Of a stretch of DNA of 64,000 nucleotides, positions 18,766 through 28,951 are shown piece by piece. Source of the DNA: Fortiea contorta PCC 7126 (GTDB taxonomy: Bacteria > Cyanobacteriota > Cyanobacteriia > Cyanobacteriales > Nostocaceae); contig NZ_KB235930.1 in the NCBI RefSeq assembly GCF_000332295.1, positions 5,111,895 to 5,175,894 of the forward strand. Reading direction: 5' to 3'. The notes beneath the pieces were generated by a model that was not told the origin of the DNA, made no database searches, and saw only the letters and a list, made by a program, of their open reading frames with translations. The translations under genes and the position numbers were made by a program. The stretch's first letter is position 1; each line of letters begins with the position of its first letter.

Positions 18766-19692
18766 ATGTACTTACCAGTGGTGCTAAAAAACACACCTCG
18801 TTTTTTTCTCCTCTTCATCATCAGCATCATTATCTTTGCAGGATTACACATACCGCAGGAGGTAAAAGCGCAGGAATGGCGACCTGTGCGGGGTGGTATC
18901 CTTTATGGTATTAGCGGAATGGCACTGGTGGAACAAAAGAATAATTCTCTAGATTTTTTGATTGTTCATGACAATAAAAAAAAGGATGAGGAACGTCTAG
19001 CAATCATTCAATTACAGGGTAAACAGTCACTTAAATATTCTCCTGTGAAATGGCAAAATAATGCAGAATTACCGATTGATTTAGAAGCCTTAACACCTGT
19101 TCCCGGAAAAAAAAGTTTTATAGCTGTAACCAGTGCTGGAAATGCTTATGAAATTAAGTTAATTGCATCTAATAATATTTTAGTTTTGCAAAAATTCGAT
19201 TTACCAAAAATTCCTCAAGGTAGTAATTTTGAAGCATTTTCACTGCAAAATATCGATAATAAATTAGTTGCGGTTTGGGCACATCGGGGTGAGGGAAAAC
19301 AACCAGCAATTATTTATTGGGGAATCCTAGATTTAGATAAAGCCAAAATAACTCAAGTAAATTCTGCTAATTTAACCGTACCATTTCCATCAGGTAATGT
19401 ACGTCATATTTCTGATTTGAAAGTAGATGAAACTGGAGTTATTTTTATCAGTGCTGCTAGCGATGATGGTAATGACGGGCCATTTAAATCTGCTGTGTAT
19501 GTTGCTGGTTATGTGGGATTTCGTAATAACAAATTAGCGCTGCAACAAAATTCTCAACTCGTACCTCTATACCGTTCAAATGCTCACAAAATAGAAGCTC
19601 TAGAACTCGTTCCAGGTGCTGGAGGTGGTGTAATTTTGGGTACTGACGATGAAAATTTAGGTTCCTATGTGTATGTGATGGGTGAAGCGTAG
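18766..19692 (+). CDS. Exported protein of unknown function
   Basis: A 308-aa product beginning MYLPVVLKNTPRFFLLFII with a hydrophobic core and likely signal-peptidase site near EVKAQEW, so it is probably periplasmic. The remainder is rich in beta strands (LAIIQLQG, SFIAVTSAGNAYEIKLIA, KLVAVWAHRG, VIFISAASDDG), suggestive of a beta-propeller-like fold but without a motif I can name. I prefer ATG 18766 because it gives a clean signal peptide. In-frame starts reach back to 18679. It shares a bidirectional terminator with ychF. Confidence 0.7.
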   Translation: MYLPVVLKNTPRFFLLFIISIIIFAGLHIPQEVKAQEWRPVRGGILYGISGMALVEQKNNSLDFLIVHDNKKKDEERLAIIQLQGKQSLKYSPVKWQNNAELPIDLEALTPVPGKKSFIAVTSAGNAYEIKLIASNNILVLQKFDLPKIPQGSNFEAFSLQNIDNKLVAVWAHRGEGKQPAIIYWGILDLDKAKITQVNSANLTVPFPSGNVRHISDLKVDETGVIFISAASDDGNDGPFKSAVYVAGYVGFRNNKLALQQNSQLVPLYRSNAHKIEALELVPGAGGGVILGTDDENLGSYVYVMGEA

Positions 19693-19698
19693 GTGTTA

Positions 19699-19729
19699 GA
19701 TCCCCGATTTCTTCAAAAAATCGGGGATC
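19699..19729. terminator. Bidirectional terminator between convergent genes
   Basis: GATCCCCGATTT (19699-19710) pairs with AAATCGGGGATC (19718-19729), a 12-bp perfect stem with a 7-nt loop. It sits in the 47-bp gap between the exported-protein gene and ychF and can serve both. Confidence 0.85.
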
Positions 19730-19739
19730 TCATTATTAA

Positions 19740-20831
19740 TTACACATTAAACCTGAACAACATCACGTCTCCTTCTTGGACAATATACTCTTTTCCTTCA
19801 CTCCTAACTAAACCTTTTTCCTTTGCACCATTCATCGAACCGCTGGTGACTAAAGCATCATAAGCAACAGTTTCCGCACGGATAAATCCCCTCTCAAAAT
19901 CAGAGTGAATTACACCCGCAGCTTGGGGCGCAGACATCCCCGCGTTGATTGTCCAAGCGCGGGTTTCTTTAGGGCCGCTGGTGAAATATGTCCGCAAACC
20001 TAAGAGTGCATAGGTAGCGCGAATTAATGATTTTAAACCGCCTTCTTCTACACCTAAAGAAGCGAGAAAATCTGCTTTATCCTCTTCTGGTAACTCCACT
20101 AATTCCGCTTCAACTTGAGCAGAAACAATCACCACTTGAGCATTTTCTTGAGATGCAACTTGGCGTACTTGTTCAACAAAATCATTACCTGTGGCTAGGT
20201 CGTCTTCAGATACATTAGCGGCGTAGATAATCGGTTTGTTGGTGAGTAATCCTAAGCCTTTAATAATGGCTGATTCTTCTTCATTTAAACTCACCTGACG
20301 AACTGATTTTCCTTCATTTAAAGCCGCAGCTAATTTTTCCAAAACGGTGATTTCAAACTGTGCATCTTTACTGGTGCGTGCTTGTTTGCGAGTGCGATCA
20401 ATGCGTCTTTCGATTTGGAATAAATCTGATAAACCGAGTTCCAAATTAATGATTTCAATATCTCGCGCTGGGTCAACAGAACCAGCAACATGGATGATAT
20501 CATCATTTTCAAAACAACGCACCACATGGACGATCGCATCAACTTCCCGAATATGCGAAAGAAATTGATTACCCAGTCCTTCACCTTGACTCGCACCCTT
20601 GACTAAACCAGCAATATCGACAAATTCCACCCGCGCGGGGACAATTTGCTCGGAGTTGGCAATTTTTGAGAGCACATTTAGCCTGTCATCGGGGACTGCG
20701 ACAACGCCGACATTCGGTTCAATGGTGCAAAAAGGAAAATTAGCGGCTTCAGCCTTAGCGTTAGCCACTACAGCGTTAAATAAGGTGGATTTTCCGACGT
20801 TGGGAAGTCCGACAATTCCGGCTCTTAGCAT
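19740..20831 (-). CDS. ychF: Redox-regulated ATPase YchF (Obg-like)
   Basis: OBG-family P-loop protein that prefers ATP, 363 aa, standard length. It has GLPNVGKSTLFNA (G1, residues about 8-20), DIAGLVKGAS (G3), a coiled-coil insert (about 130-200), and a C-terminal TGS domain (from FTSGPKETRAWTI). YchF binds ribosomes and acts in stress and translation control. It starts at ATG 20831 with MLRAGIVGLPNVGKS, typical of the family. Confidence 0.95.
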   Translation of the reverse strand: MLRAGIVGLPNVGKSTLFNAVVANAKAEAANFPFCTIEPNVGVVAVPDDRLNVLSKIANSEQIVPARVEFVDIAGLVKGASQGEGLGNQFLSHIREVDAIVHVVRCFENDDIIHVAGSVDPARDIEIINLELGLSDLFQIERRIDRTRKQARTSKDAQFEITVLEKLAAALNEGKSVRQVSLNEEESAIIKGLGLLTNKPIIYAANVSEDDLATGNDFVEQVRQVASQENAQVVIVSAQVEAELVELPEEDKADFLASLGVEEGGLKSLIRATYALLGLRTYFTSGPKETRAWTINAGMSAPQAAGVIHSDFERGFIRAETVAYDALVTSGSMNGAKEKGLVRSEGKEYIVQEGDVMLFRFNV

Positions 20832-20876
20832 TTTGGATTGGAGGTGGGAGATTTTAGATTAGACTACTAAGATAAT

Positions 20877-21047
20877 TCAAACAGGTGCCGGTATGGTTTG
20901 GGGAATCGGTGCGGGGACTGTTTGGGGAATCGGTGCGGGAACTGTTTGGGGAATTGGTTCTGGTGTGGGTTCAGTTGGTGGTAGGGGGTTGGGTTGAGGT
21001 GTGGGTATTTGGGGTTCGGGAATGGAGATGGAAAAAGGATAAGTCAT
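20877..21047 (-). CDS. Small proline-rich protein
   Basis: A 56-aa product, MTYPFSISIPEPQIPTPQPN..., ending in repeated PIPQTVPA units. Almost one residue in three is Pro. An in-frame start at 21197 would add about 50 residues translated from a C/G-rich tandem tract, so ATG 21047 is more credible. Similar short Pro-rich proteins occur in other Nostocales, to my recollection. Function unknown. Confidence 0.5.
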   Translation of the reverse strand: MTYPFSISIPEPQIPTPQPNPLPPTEPTPEPIPQTVPAPIPQTVPAPIPQTIPAPV

Positions 21048-21146
21048 GGTCAGGTTCTTGAAGTTATTCGACTTTCCCAACGTAGATGACAACTGCGATT
21101 GTTGACATCTCTCTGAAAGATTATAACTTTTGGCGTTATTTTTTTT

Positions 21147-21220
21147 CTCCCCACACTCCCCACCCCCCCCACACTCCCCATCTCCCCATCTCCCCACCTC
21201 CCCACCTCCCCATCCCCCAC
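21147..21220. repeat. C-rich low-complexity tract
   Basis: Variants of CCCCACACT and CCCCATCTC repeat across the region between the Pro-rich gene and phoD. On the opposite strand it matches the GTGGGGA tract at 22997-23131, the other side of phoD. Confidence 0.8.
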
Positions 21221-21228
21221 CTTACTGA

Positions 21229-22800
21229 CTACGCTCGCTGTGCGCCCGGTTGACCGTTTTCTACTACAAAGGAAGCTAGGGTACTGATGGAAGCATTACG
21301 GTTGGTGATAGTCGAGACAATGCGGAAATCGCTTTGCCAACGTTGGGGGGTGAGACGACAGCGGACATAACCTCGAAAGGCGCCATCAAAGAATTTTGTG
21401 TGGGGGTTGGCTGAAAGCGCAGCTTGGACTGGGGCGATAAATTGGGAGGGGAAGTCAGAGGAAATTGAGGTACAAATAAACTCTGTCCCTACTGTAGCGG
21501 AGGCTGGGTTGTCAAAGTCGGCTTTGAGGTCGTGTACCCAACTGGAGTGGATATCGCCAGTGATGACTACAGGGTTGGATGGTTGACGGTGTTGGAGAAA
21601 GTTTAATAGCCGATTCCGCGCAGCTACGTAACCATCCCATTGATCCATGTTGAATACTGCTACTTCTGGGCGAGGATCAAAATCAAATTGAGCCAGCATG
21701 GTTTGTTGAGCAATTACATTCCAGCGCGATCGCGATTTGTCTAATCCTTGGAATAACCACTGTTCTTGTTCTGTCCCGGTCATGGTCGCATTTTCATCTA
21801 AGGCTGCGGGACACCGGGGTTTGAGTCCGTCGTCACAAGGTTGAACTGTGCGATATTGACGGGTATCTAACACGTGGAATTCAGCTAAGTTACCGAAGGT
21901 CAACCGCCGATAAAGTTGCATATCTGGGCCGTTGGGCAGGGAAGACGCACGCAAGGGCATGTGTTCGTAGTATGCTTGATAAGCATTGGCACGCCGTGCT
22001 ACAAATGCTTCTGGGCTTTGGTTCTCTTCTGGTGTCAGGTTAGCGTAGTTGTTCTCTACTTCATGATCATCCCAAGTGACAATCCAGGGGAACGCTGCGT
22101 GAGCAGCTTGGAGATTGGCGTCAGTTTTATACAAAGCGTAACGGTTGCGGTAGTCGGCGAGGGTAACGATTTCTGGGCTGTTGTGCTGGCGCGGCCCTGT
22201 AGTTTGCGGGCCATATTCGTAAATATAATCACCGACATGCACTACTAGGTCAAGGTCTTCTTCTGCTAAATGCTGGTAAGCTGTGTAGTAGCCGTTTTGC
22301 CAGTCTTGACAGGAAACAAAGGCAAAGTTGAGTTGTTGTGCGGTTCTACGGAATGAGGGTGCGGTGCGAGTTCTACCGATGGGACTAACTTCATTACCCA
22401 CTCTAAATTGATACCAATACCAACGATCAGGATTCAGCCCTCGCACGTCAACGTGTACTGAGTGCGCTAGGTCTGGGGTTGCTAAAGTTCTCCCTTTTTG
22501 CACAACTCTTCTCATTTTTTCATCAAGGGCGACTTCCCACCGCACTACAATATTTTCTGGTGGCATTCCTCCACCATTAAGAGGATTGGGAGCTAGTCTT
22601 GTCCATAAAACAACGCCATCTGGGAGAGGGTCGCCGGATGCAACACCAAGACGGAACGGATAATCAGAAAATCTCGGTCTGGCGATCGCGGGACTCCATT
22701 GACTGGTAACTGCTAAACCTGTGGCGAATCCCGCACCGATGAGGAAATCCCGCCGTTTCCAATGGTTTAATAATGAGCCGTTTTGTGGAAATTTCATCAT
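21229..22800 (-). CDS. phoD: PhoD-type alkaline phosphatase/phosphodiesterase
   Basis: Metallophosphatase of the PhoD family, 523 aa, releasing phosphate from esters outside the cytoplasm. A twin-arginine signal is visible (KRRDFLIGAG at 15-24; cleavage near AIA/RP at 40). An N-terminal Fn3-like PhoD domain (about 45-150, GVASGDPLPDGVVLWTR) precedes the catalytic domain, with metal ligands in VSCQD, HVGDYIYEYG, TWDDHEVENNY and VITGDIHSSW. It is likely induced by phosphate starvation, though I could not identify a clear Pho box. It is flanked on both sides by C/G-rich tandem tracts. Confidence 0.95.
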   Translation of the reverse strand: MMKFPQNGSLLNHWKRRDFLIGAGFATGLAVTSQWSPAIARPRFSDYPFRLGVASGDPLPDGVVLWTRLAPNPLNGGGMPPENIVVRWEVALDEKMRRVVQKGRTLATPDLAHSVHVDVRGLNPDRWYWYQFRVGNEVSPIGRTRTAPSFRRTAQQLNFAFVSCQDWQNGYYTAYQHLAEEDLDLVVHVGDYIYEYGPQTTGPRQHNSPEIVTLADYRNRYALYKTDANLQAAHAAFPWIVTWDDHEVENNYANLTPEENQSPEAFVARRANAYQAYYEHMPLRASSLPNGPDMQLYRRLTFGNLAEFHVLDTRQYRTVQPCDDGLKPRCPAALDENATMTGTEQEQWLFQGLDKSRSRWNVIAQQTMLAQFDFDPRPEVAVFNMDQWDGYVAARNRLLNFLQHRQPSNPVVITGDIHSSWVHDLKADFDNPASATVGTEFICTSISSDFPSQFIAPVQAALSANPHTKFFDGAFRGYVRCRLTPQRWQSDFRIVSTITNRNASISTLASFVVENGQPGAQRA

Positions 22801-22898
22801 TCACCCCTAGTCGATTTACTTTGACAGCCCGTTTCCGAGCGCAGCCAAGCTATCAACCTGCATTCAAGCGGCGATTAAGGTAGTGTTAAAAAAACAGA

Positions 22899-23131
22899 AT
22901 ATTTATTGCAGGGAATGGGGTGGTGGGGTTGGTAGGGGCGTAGCTTGCTTCTCCGTTTCGGAGTACGGCTGTTCGCCCTTATATTTATTGCAGGGAATGG
23001 GGTGATGGGGGGATGGGGGGATGGGGAGGTGTGGGGAGTGTGGGGAGGTGTGGGGAGTGTGGGGAGTGTGGGGAGTGTGGGGAGTGTGGGGAGTGTGGGG
23101 AGTGTGGGGAGTGTGGGGAGTGTGGGGGGTG
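22899..23131. repeat. Duplicated segment and (GTGGGGA)n tandem tract
   Basis: A 24-bp word beginning ATATTTATTGCAGGG occurs at 22899-22922 and again at 22981-23004, an 82-bp duplication. From 22997 to 23131 the DNA is GGGGATG and GTGGGGA units, about a dozen, which read through as an artefactual Cys/Gly/Trp-rich frame. Confidence 0.8.
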
Positions 23132-23236
23132 TGGGTTTACCGATTGCTCGGTGAAAAAAGGAGGGTCATTTTATGGGAAGATGTCATCAGGCTGGATATC
23201 TCCGTGCAAATTTCGTTTCCTGTAGTCAGAAAGTGT

Positions 23237-26200
23237 ATGTCTACAAACAGTTGTGGTTGGGTGTTGGGAATTGTCATAATTTGTGGAAGCAGTTTGGCGC
23301 CAAATTGGGCGATCGCTCAAATCACTCCGGATACAAGTTTACCGACCGCTACTCAAGTTGATACCATAGGCAACACGACAAATATTACTGGTGGAACGCA
23401 AGCGGGAACTAATTTATTTCACAGTTTCCGCGAGTTTTCTATCCCTACAGGGAACACAGCTTTCTTTCAAAACACCGCAGATATTCAAAATATTATCAGC
23501 AGAGTTACGGGTGGGTCACGTTCTGATATTGATGGCTTGATTCGCGCCAACGGCACAGCTAACCTATTTTTAATTAACCCCAACGGGATTGTATTTGGAC
23601 AAAATGCACGCTTGGATATCGGCGGCTCGTTTATTGCCAGTACTGCTAATATTATCAAATTTGCAGATGGGACAGAATATCGAGTTGCTGACAACGCTTC
23701 CCCTTTGTTAACAATCAGTGTTCCTTTGGGATTGCAATTTGGCAGCAACCCCCAAGGTATCACAGTCCGAGGCGTGGGGCATGAATATAATTATCAAGCA
23801 GATATTGTTGACCGAATTAATGCCAATCAACCTGGTCTGTTTCTAGATACGCAAAATCCCGGTTTGCAGGTGCGAGAGGGAAAAACCCTAGCACTGGTGG
23901 GAGGAAGCGTCTCGCTTGACGGTGCGATTTTGAAAGCACCTGGAGGGAGAGTAGAAATTTTTGGTGCGGGTAGCAATGGTAGTGTTAACCTGCAGCAAGT
24001 TACAACAGGTGGGAAGGTGGAGAGCGACCCTTTCGCAGACATCCAAATTGCCAACAAAAGCTGGATTGGGACTACAGGAATTGGCGGAGGGGAAATAGCG
24101 CTCACAGGTAAAGACATTCGTTTCGCTTCTGAGTCTATCGTCAGAGCAGATACAACAGGTGGTCAAAATGGGAAAGGAATCAGCATTGTTGGTGACTCTA
24201 TCGATATCAACCAGTCAAGTCTTGCTGCTTCTACATTTGGTGCGGGTAATGGTGGAGCAATTCTATTTGACGCTAAAAATATTAAATTTGAAAATAGCAC
24301 TGCAGCATTTACAGAAACGTATTCCACAGCATTAGGTGCGGGAAAAGCTGGAGATGTTACCTTCAAAGCTGATTCTATTGGGACTAATCAAAGTCCAATC
24401 AGAAGTAATAGCTTTGGTGTGGGTCATGGCGGAAACATCAATATCAATGCTAAATCTTTGCAGATTAGCTATGGAGGTGGTACTGGTGCTAATGTTTTTG
24501 ATGCGGGTAATGGCGGAGACACGACGATCAAAGTTGGTGAATTGATCATCAATTTCAGTGGTATTGGGTCAACAGTCTTCACTAGGAGTACAGGCGATGC
24601 TGGAAAAGTCAACATCACTGCTGACACTCTGCAACTCACATATGCAGGTATTGGTAATGGTACGCAAAAAGATAGCACAGGTGATGGTGGAGACATTACC
24701 TTGAATATTGATCAGATAACCCTCAATGCCGCAAGTATAATTGCTAAATCAGAGGGGACGGGAAATGGAGGAAAAATTAGCATTAATACTAAGAGATTAG
24801 AAATAACAGATGGAGGGGAAGTTTCTACAAACACGACTAACACAGGTAAAGCCGGAGAACTAGAGATTAATGTCGCTGGTGATTTCACTCTCAAAAGTGC
24901 AATCGTCAATAATATATCAGATGGCACTGGTAGTGCAGGAAAAGTGACGATTCAAGCCAATTCCTTGAATATTGAAGGAGGAGGAGGAATCAATGCGATC
25001 GCCACTGATCAAGGTAACGCTGGAGATATTAATATTCATGTGAAAGACCAATTTAATCTTCAGGGTGGTGCTATAAATGCTGGCTCATCTGGTGCGGGAA
25101 ATGGTGGAATAATCAACATCAGTGCAGGTGATTTTCGTATTATAAACGCGGGAGGTATTAGTGCTAATTCAGCGGGTACAGGTAATGGAGGGAAAATTAA
25201 CATTAATGTCAATAAATTACACCTAGAAAGCTCACCAATTTCTACTAACACTACAAATACAGCCCAAGCTGGAGAAATTGATATTAATGTTACAGACTCT
25301 TTTATCCTCATAAACACGTTTATAACTAACACATCAGATGGCACTGGTAATGGCGGAAAAATCAAGATTCAAGCCAATTCCTTTGATATTGAAGGAGGAG
25401 CAGGAATCAATGCGATCGCCACTAATCAAGGTAACGCTGGAGATATTAATATTAATGTGAAAGACCAATTTAATCTTCAGGGTGGTTCTATAAATGCTGG
25501 CTCATCTGGTGCGGGAAATGGAGGAAAAATTAACATCAGCGCTGGTAATTTTAATATTGTGAGTGCGGAAGGAATTATTAGTGAGACGCTGAGTACAGGA
25601 GCAGGCGGAGATATTAATATTAATGTGAAAGACCAATTTAATCTTCAAACAAGTGCTATATATACAAACTCATCTGATGTGGGGAATGGAGGAAAAATTA
25701 ATATCAATGCAGGGAATTTTAATATTTTCAGTGCGGGAATTATTAGTGAAGCTAGGAATAGAGGAGCAGGTGGCGATATCAACATTCAGATAGAAAATTT
25801 ATTTAATATTGAAAATGGGGGTGGAATCAGAGCGATCGCATCTGGTATCGGCGGTAGTGGTACAATCAAAGTCAATGCAGGAAATTTTCAGATAGAAAAT
25901 GCAGAAATTATTAGTAAGTCAGATAGCCTCCAACCAGGAGGAGATATTAAAATTGATGCGAAAAACTCATTTATTCTGAGTAAAGGTAGTCTATATACTA
26001 CCTCATCTGGTGCGGGAAATAGTGGCATCATCGACATAATTGCAGGGGGTAAATTTGAGATAAAAAATTCGGGAATTATTACTGAGACTCAGGGTACAGG
26101 AAAAGGTGGAGATATTAAAATTGATGTTAAAGAATTAGTTCTTAAAGAGCCTGGAGATAATCCTAATTCCTTGGCTACTAGGATAATGGCTAGTAGTATA

Positions 26201-27424
26201 AATAATGGCAATGCTGGTAATATAGAATTGTTTGCAGATTATATAGTACTTGATGGTATCGTTGCTGTATCTAGTAATGTAGGTTCTACCGCAGCACCAA
26301 TAGTTACAATTAATAACCAGGAAAAAACTCCTAAAATTACTGTTACACCTCGTGGGAATAGTAATACTATTTTTCCCGATGCAGTGGGGAACAGTGGAAA
26401 TATCACCATTAATTCTCAGTCAGTTTCCGTGAAAAATGGTGCTCAACTGACAACGAGCAATTTTGGTCAAGGTAATGCTGGAAATATCAAAATTACTACA
26501 CTTGATGCCATATTTGATGGCAGAAATTCTACTAATACCAGTGGTGCTTCTAGTTCCATAGCCAAGGATGCAGTAGGGAACGGTGGAACTATTGAGATTA
26601 ATACCAATAATCTCACACTAACGAACGGTGCTCAACTGACAACGAGCAATTTAAATCAAGGAAACGCTGGTGATATTATAATTAGAGCCGCCGATAAATT
26701 TTTCATTGATGGCGTAATTGGACAGAGTTCAAATACAGGTGTGTTTGCTGAGTCGCAAACAGGTCAAGGTGGAAATATTACCATCTCAGCAGACTTAATG
26801 GTTTTACGTCGCGGCGGTTTAATATCAAATATTAGCAGAGTTGAAGGTGCGGCGGGGATTGACGGTAATGTGGATATTAACACCAAATTCTTAGTTGCTG
26901 TTCCCCAAGAAAACAGTGACATTATTGCTATTGGCTCTGGACGCAATCCTGGGAGTAATATTCAAGTCCGTTCTCAAGGAATTTTTGGTACGCAAATTCG
27001 CAAGGAGCAAACACCAGAAAGTGATATTGTCGCCACGGGACAGGCGACATTAAATATACTAGATCCAGACCCCAACAACGGATTAGTTGCTTTTCCCACA
27101 TATATAGTCGATGCTTCTCGTTTAATTAACCAAAATGTCTGTGCAGCCCGCAAGAATAATAGCAGCTTTACGAGCACCGGACGCGGTGGTTTACCATTAA
27201 GTCCTGATGACGTTTTGCGGGGACGGGCGATAATTACTCCTTGGGTGACTTGGACACAAGAAAATGAACAGAGGGTGACACAACAACCAACCCCAGAAGT
27301 AATTGTGGAAGCTCAGGGATGGGTAACTAATGACAAAGGTGAGGTGACACTTGTAGCTGCTGTACCCACAGTCACACCCCATCATTTGCAAAACATACCA
27401 TCTGGATGTCAGGATAATTCTTAA
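23237..27424 (+). CDS. TpsA-like two-partner-secretion exoprotein
   Basis: A 1395-aa secreted beta-helix protein. ATG 23237 gives a signal peptide (MSTNSCGWVLGIVIICGSS, cleavage after AIA near residue 27), followed by the TPS / haemagglutination-activity domain (about 30-280) with its NLFLINPNGIVFGQNARLD signature. Residues about 290-1200 are many GNGGKINI/AGDININV-type repeats forming a right-handed beta-helix. The C-terminus has the cyanobacterial DASRLINQNVCAA and GGLPLSPDD segments. TPS proteins need a TpsB pore, but none lies in this window. An in-frame start at 23021 would only add translated GTGGGGA repeats. The next gene starts at the very next base. Confidence 0.85.
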   Translation: MSTNSCGWVLGIVIICGSSLAPNWAIAQITPDTSLPTATQVDTIGNTTNITGGTQAGTNLFHSFREFSIPTGNTAFFQNTADIQNIISRVTGGSRSDIDGLIRANGTANLFLINPNGIVFGQNARLDIGGSFIASTANIIKFADGTEYRVADNASPLLTISVPLGLQFGSNPQGITVRGVGHEYNYQADIVDRINANQPGLFLDTQNPGLQVREGKTLALVGGSVSLDGAILKAPGGRVEIFGAGSNGSVNLQQVTTGGKVESDPFADIQIANKSWIGTTGIGGGEIALTGKDIRFASESIVRADTTGGQNGKGISIVGDSIDINQSSLAASTFGAGNGGAILFDAKNIKFENSTAAFTETYSTALGAGKAGDVTFKADSIGTNQSPIRSNSFGVGHGGNININAKSLQISYGGGTGANVFDAGNGGDTTIKVGELIINFSGIGSTVFTRSTGDAGKVNITADTLQLTYAGIGNGTQKDSTGDGGDITLNIDQITLNAASIIAKSEGTGNGGKISINTKRLEITDGGEVSTNTTNTGKAGELEINVAGDFTLKSAIVNNISDGTGSAGKVTIQANSLNIEGGGGINAIATDQGNAGDINIHVKDQFNLQGGAINAGSSGAGNGGIINISAGDFRIINAGGISANSAGTGNGGKININVNKLHLESSPISTNTTNTAQAGEIDINVTDSFILINTFITNTSDGTGNGGKIKIQANSFDIEGGAGINAIATNQGNAGDININVKDQFNLQGGSINAGSSGAGNGGKINISAGNFNIVSAEGIISETLSTGAGGDININVKDQFNLQTSAIYTNSSDVGNGGKININAGNFNIFSAGIISEARNRGAGGDINIQIENLFNIENGGGIRAIASGIGGSGTIKVNAGNFQIENAEIISKSDSLQPGGDIKIDAKNSFILSKGSLYTTSSGAGNSGIIDIIAGGKFEIKNSGIITETQGTGKGGDIKIDVKELVLKEPGDNPNSLATRIMASSINNGNAGNIELFADYIVLDGIVAVSSNVGSTAAPIVTINNQEKTPKITVTPRGNSNTIFPDAVGNSGNITINSQSVSVKNGAQLTTSNFGQGNAGNIKITTLDAIFDGRNSTNTSGASSSIAKDAVGNGGTIEINTNNLTLTNGAQLTTSNLNQGNAGDIIIRAADKFFIDGVIGQSSNTGVFAESQTGQGGNITISADLMVLRRGGLISNISRVEGAAGIDGNVDINTKFLVAVPQENSDIIAIGSGRNPGSNIQVRSQGIFGTQIRKEQTPESDIVATGQATLNILDPDPNNGLVAFPTYIVDASRLINQNVCAARKNNSSFTSTGRGGLPLSPDDVLRGRAIITPWVTWTQENEQRVTQQPTPEVIVEAQGWVTNDKGEVTLVAAVPTVTPHHLQNIPSGCQDNS
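24916..25525 (+). repeat. Recent internal duplication in the exoprotein gene
   Basis: About 190 bp starting at 24916 recur almost unchanged from 25333, an offset of 417 bp (139 codons, in frame). The copies share the block encoding INAIAT.QGNAGDIN and GSSGAGNGG. Confidence 0.75.
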
Positions 27425-28879
27425 ATGCTCGCTCAAAATCAAGCACCTTTATTAGCAGCTCTCAAAGCCAATGCGTCCCGTCTCCACGCTCCCTTTTACA
27501 CTCCAGGACACAAGCAAGGAAAAGGAATTGCTCAACCTTTAGCAGAGTTATTCGGTGAAGCTGTGTTCCGCGCTGATTTAACTGAGTTAGCAGATTTAGA
27601 CAATCTTTTCGCACCCCAAGGCGTAATTCAAGCAGCGCAACAACTCGCAGCTCAAGTCTTTGGCGCTAAACAAACTTGGTTTCTCGTCAATGGTTCGACT
27701 TGTGGAATTGAAGCAGCGATTCTCGCCACTTGTGGAGTCGGAGATAAAATTATTCTACCGCGTAACGTGCATTCTTCAGCGATCGCTGGTTTAATTCTCT
27801 CCGGCGCTATCCCCATATTTATTCATCCTGAATATGATTCAGTTTTAGATATTGCTCATAGCGTCACACCTGAAGCCGTCAAAAGCGCCCTAGAAAAACA
27901 TCCCGACGCCAAAGCTGTGTTGATAGTATACCCCACATATTATGGTATTTGTGGAGATTTAAGGGCGATCGCTTCCATCACCCATGAATATAATATCCCC
28001 TTACTCGTTGACGAAGCCCACGGCGCCCACTTCGCCTTTCATCCCCAATTACCCACCCCCGCCTTAACTGCAGGTGCAGATTTAACAGTACAATCCAGCC
28101 ATAAAACCTTGGGTGCAATGACCCAAGCATCAATGCTGCATATTCAAGGTAACAGGATAGATAGCGATCGCATTACCAAAGCCTTGCAATTAACCCAGTC
28201 TACCAGCCCCAGTTACATCCTGCTAGCCTCCCTCGACAGCGCACGTCAACAAATGGCTTTACACGGCGAAGAATTAATGTCTCGCACATTGCAACTTGCA
28301 GACATCGCCAGAACCAGAATCAATCATATCCCCAAATTATCCACACCCTTCTTAACTCCTCAACCATCACCCGGTTTTTTCACCTTTGATCAAACGCGAT
28401 TAACAGTCACCGTTTCTGACTTAGGCTTAACAGGATTCGTAGCCGAAGAAATTCTCGACCAAAAACTAGGCGTCACCGCCGAATTTTCCTCCCGCCAACA
28501 CCTCACCTTCATTATCAGCCTAGGTAACACCGCTGCAGATATCGAGCAACTAATCCAAAGCTTCATCACCCTCTCCCAAATCTCCCCGCAAAAAAAGACC
28601 CCGATTTCATGGGATAATCTTCCTAGGCTGGATATCCCTGTGCAAATTTCTCCCCGTCAAGCCTTTTTCAGTCCTACAGAAACCATACCACTAGAAAAAA
28701 CCAGCGATCGCATTTGTGCAGAAATCATTTGTCCCTACCCCCCAGGAATCCCCCTATTAATGCCAGGAGAACTGATTACAAAACAGTCCCTAGAATATCT
28801 GCAACAAATTCAAGCACTAGGAGGATTCATCACAGGTTGCGCCGACACCAACCTAACAACTCTCAAAGTAGTCAAATGA
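27425..28879 (+). CDS. Orn/Lys/Arg decarboxylase-family PLP enzyme
   Basis: Fold-I PLP decarboxylase of the short SpeA/LdcC-like type, 484 aa. It has FYTPGHKQGKG near the N-terminus, VNGSTCGIEAAI, the LVDEAHGAHFAFH Asp/His region, and Schiff-base Lys K227 in SSHKTLGAMTQ. The C-terminal decarboxylase domain (about 370-480) includes PYPPGIPLLMPGE. The substrate (lysine, arginine or ornithine) is not clear from sequence. ATG 27425 abuts the exoprotein stop with no gap, suggesting shared transcription, though a link in function is not obvious. The stop codon lies in a heptamer repeat tract. Confidence 0.9.
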   Translation: MLAQNQAPLLAALKANASRLHAPFYTPGHKQGKGIAQPLAELFGEAVFRADLTELADLDNLFAPQGVIQAAQQLAAQVFGAKQTWFLVNGSTCGIEAAILATCGVGDKIILPRNVHSSAIAGLILSGAIPIFIHPEYDSVLDIAHSVTPEAVKSALEKHPDAKAVLIVYPTYYGICGDLRAIASITHEYNIPLLVDEAHGAHFAFHPQLPTPALTAGADLTVQSSHKTLGAMTQASMLHIQGNRIDSDRITKALQLTQSTSPSYILLASLDSARQQMALHGEELMSRTLQLADIARTRINHIPKLSTPFLTPQPSPGFFTFDQTRLTVTVSDLGLTGFVAEEILDQKLGVTAEFSSRQHLTFIISLGNTAADIEQLIQSFITLSQISPQKKTPISWDNLPRLDIPVQISPRQAFFSPTETIPLEKTSDRICAEIICPYPPGIPLLMPGELITKQSLEYLQQIQALGGFITGCADTNLTTLKVVK

Positions 28880-28915
28880 AGTATGAAGGATGAAGGATGA
28901 AGGATGAAGTATGAA
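28878..28915. repeat. Heptamer tandem repeat
   Basis: Five 7-bp units GAAGTAT, GAAGGAT x3, GAAGTAT. The first overlaps the decarboxylase stop codon. Confidence 0.9.
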
Positions 28916-28951
28916 ATTACCCTTTGCGTTCCTTCGCGTTAAAAAAAATCC

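Noticed and set aside
23021-23236. Cys/Gly/Trp-rich N-terminal extension of the exoprotein
   Set aside because: It is the translation of the GTGGGGA tandem tract. A good signal peptide begins at 23237.
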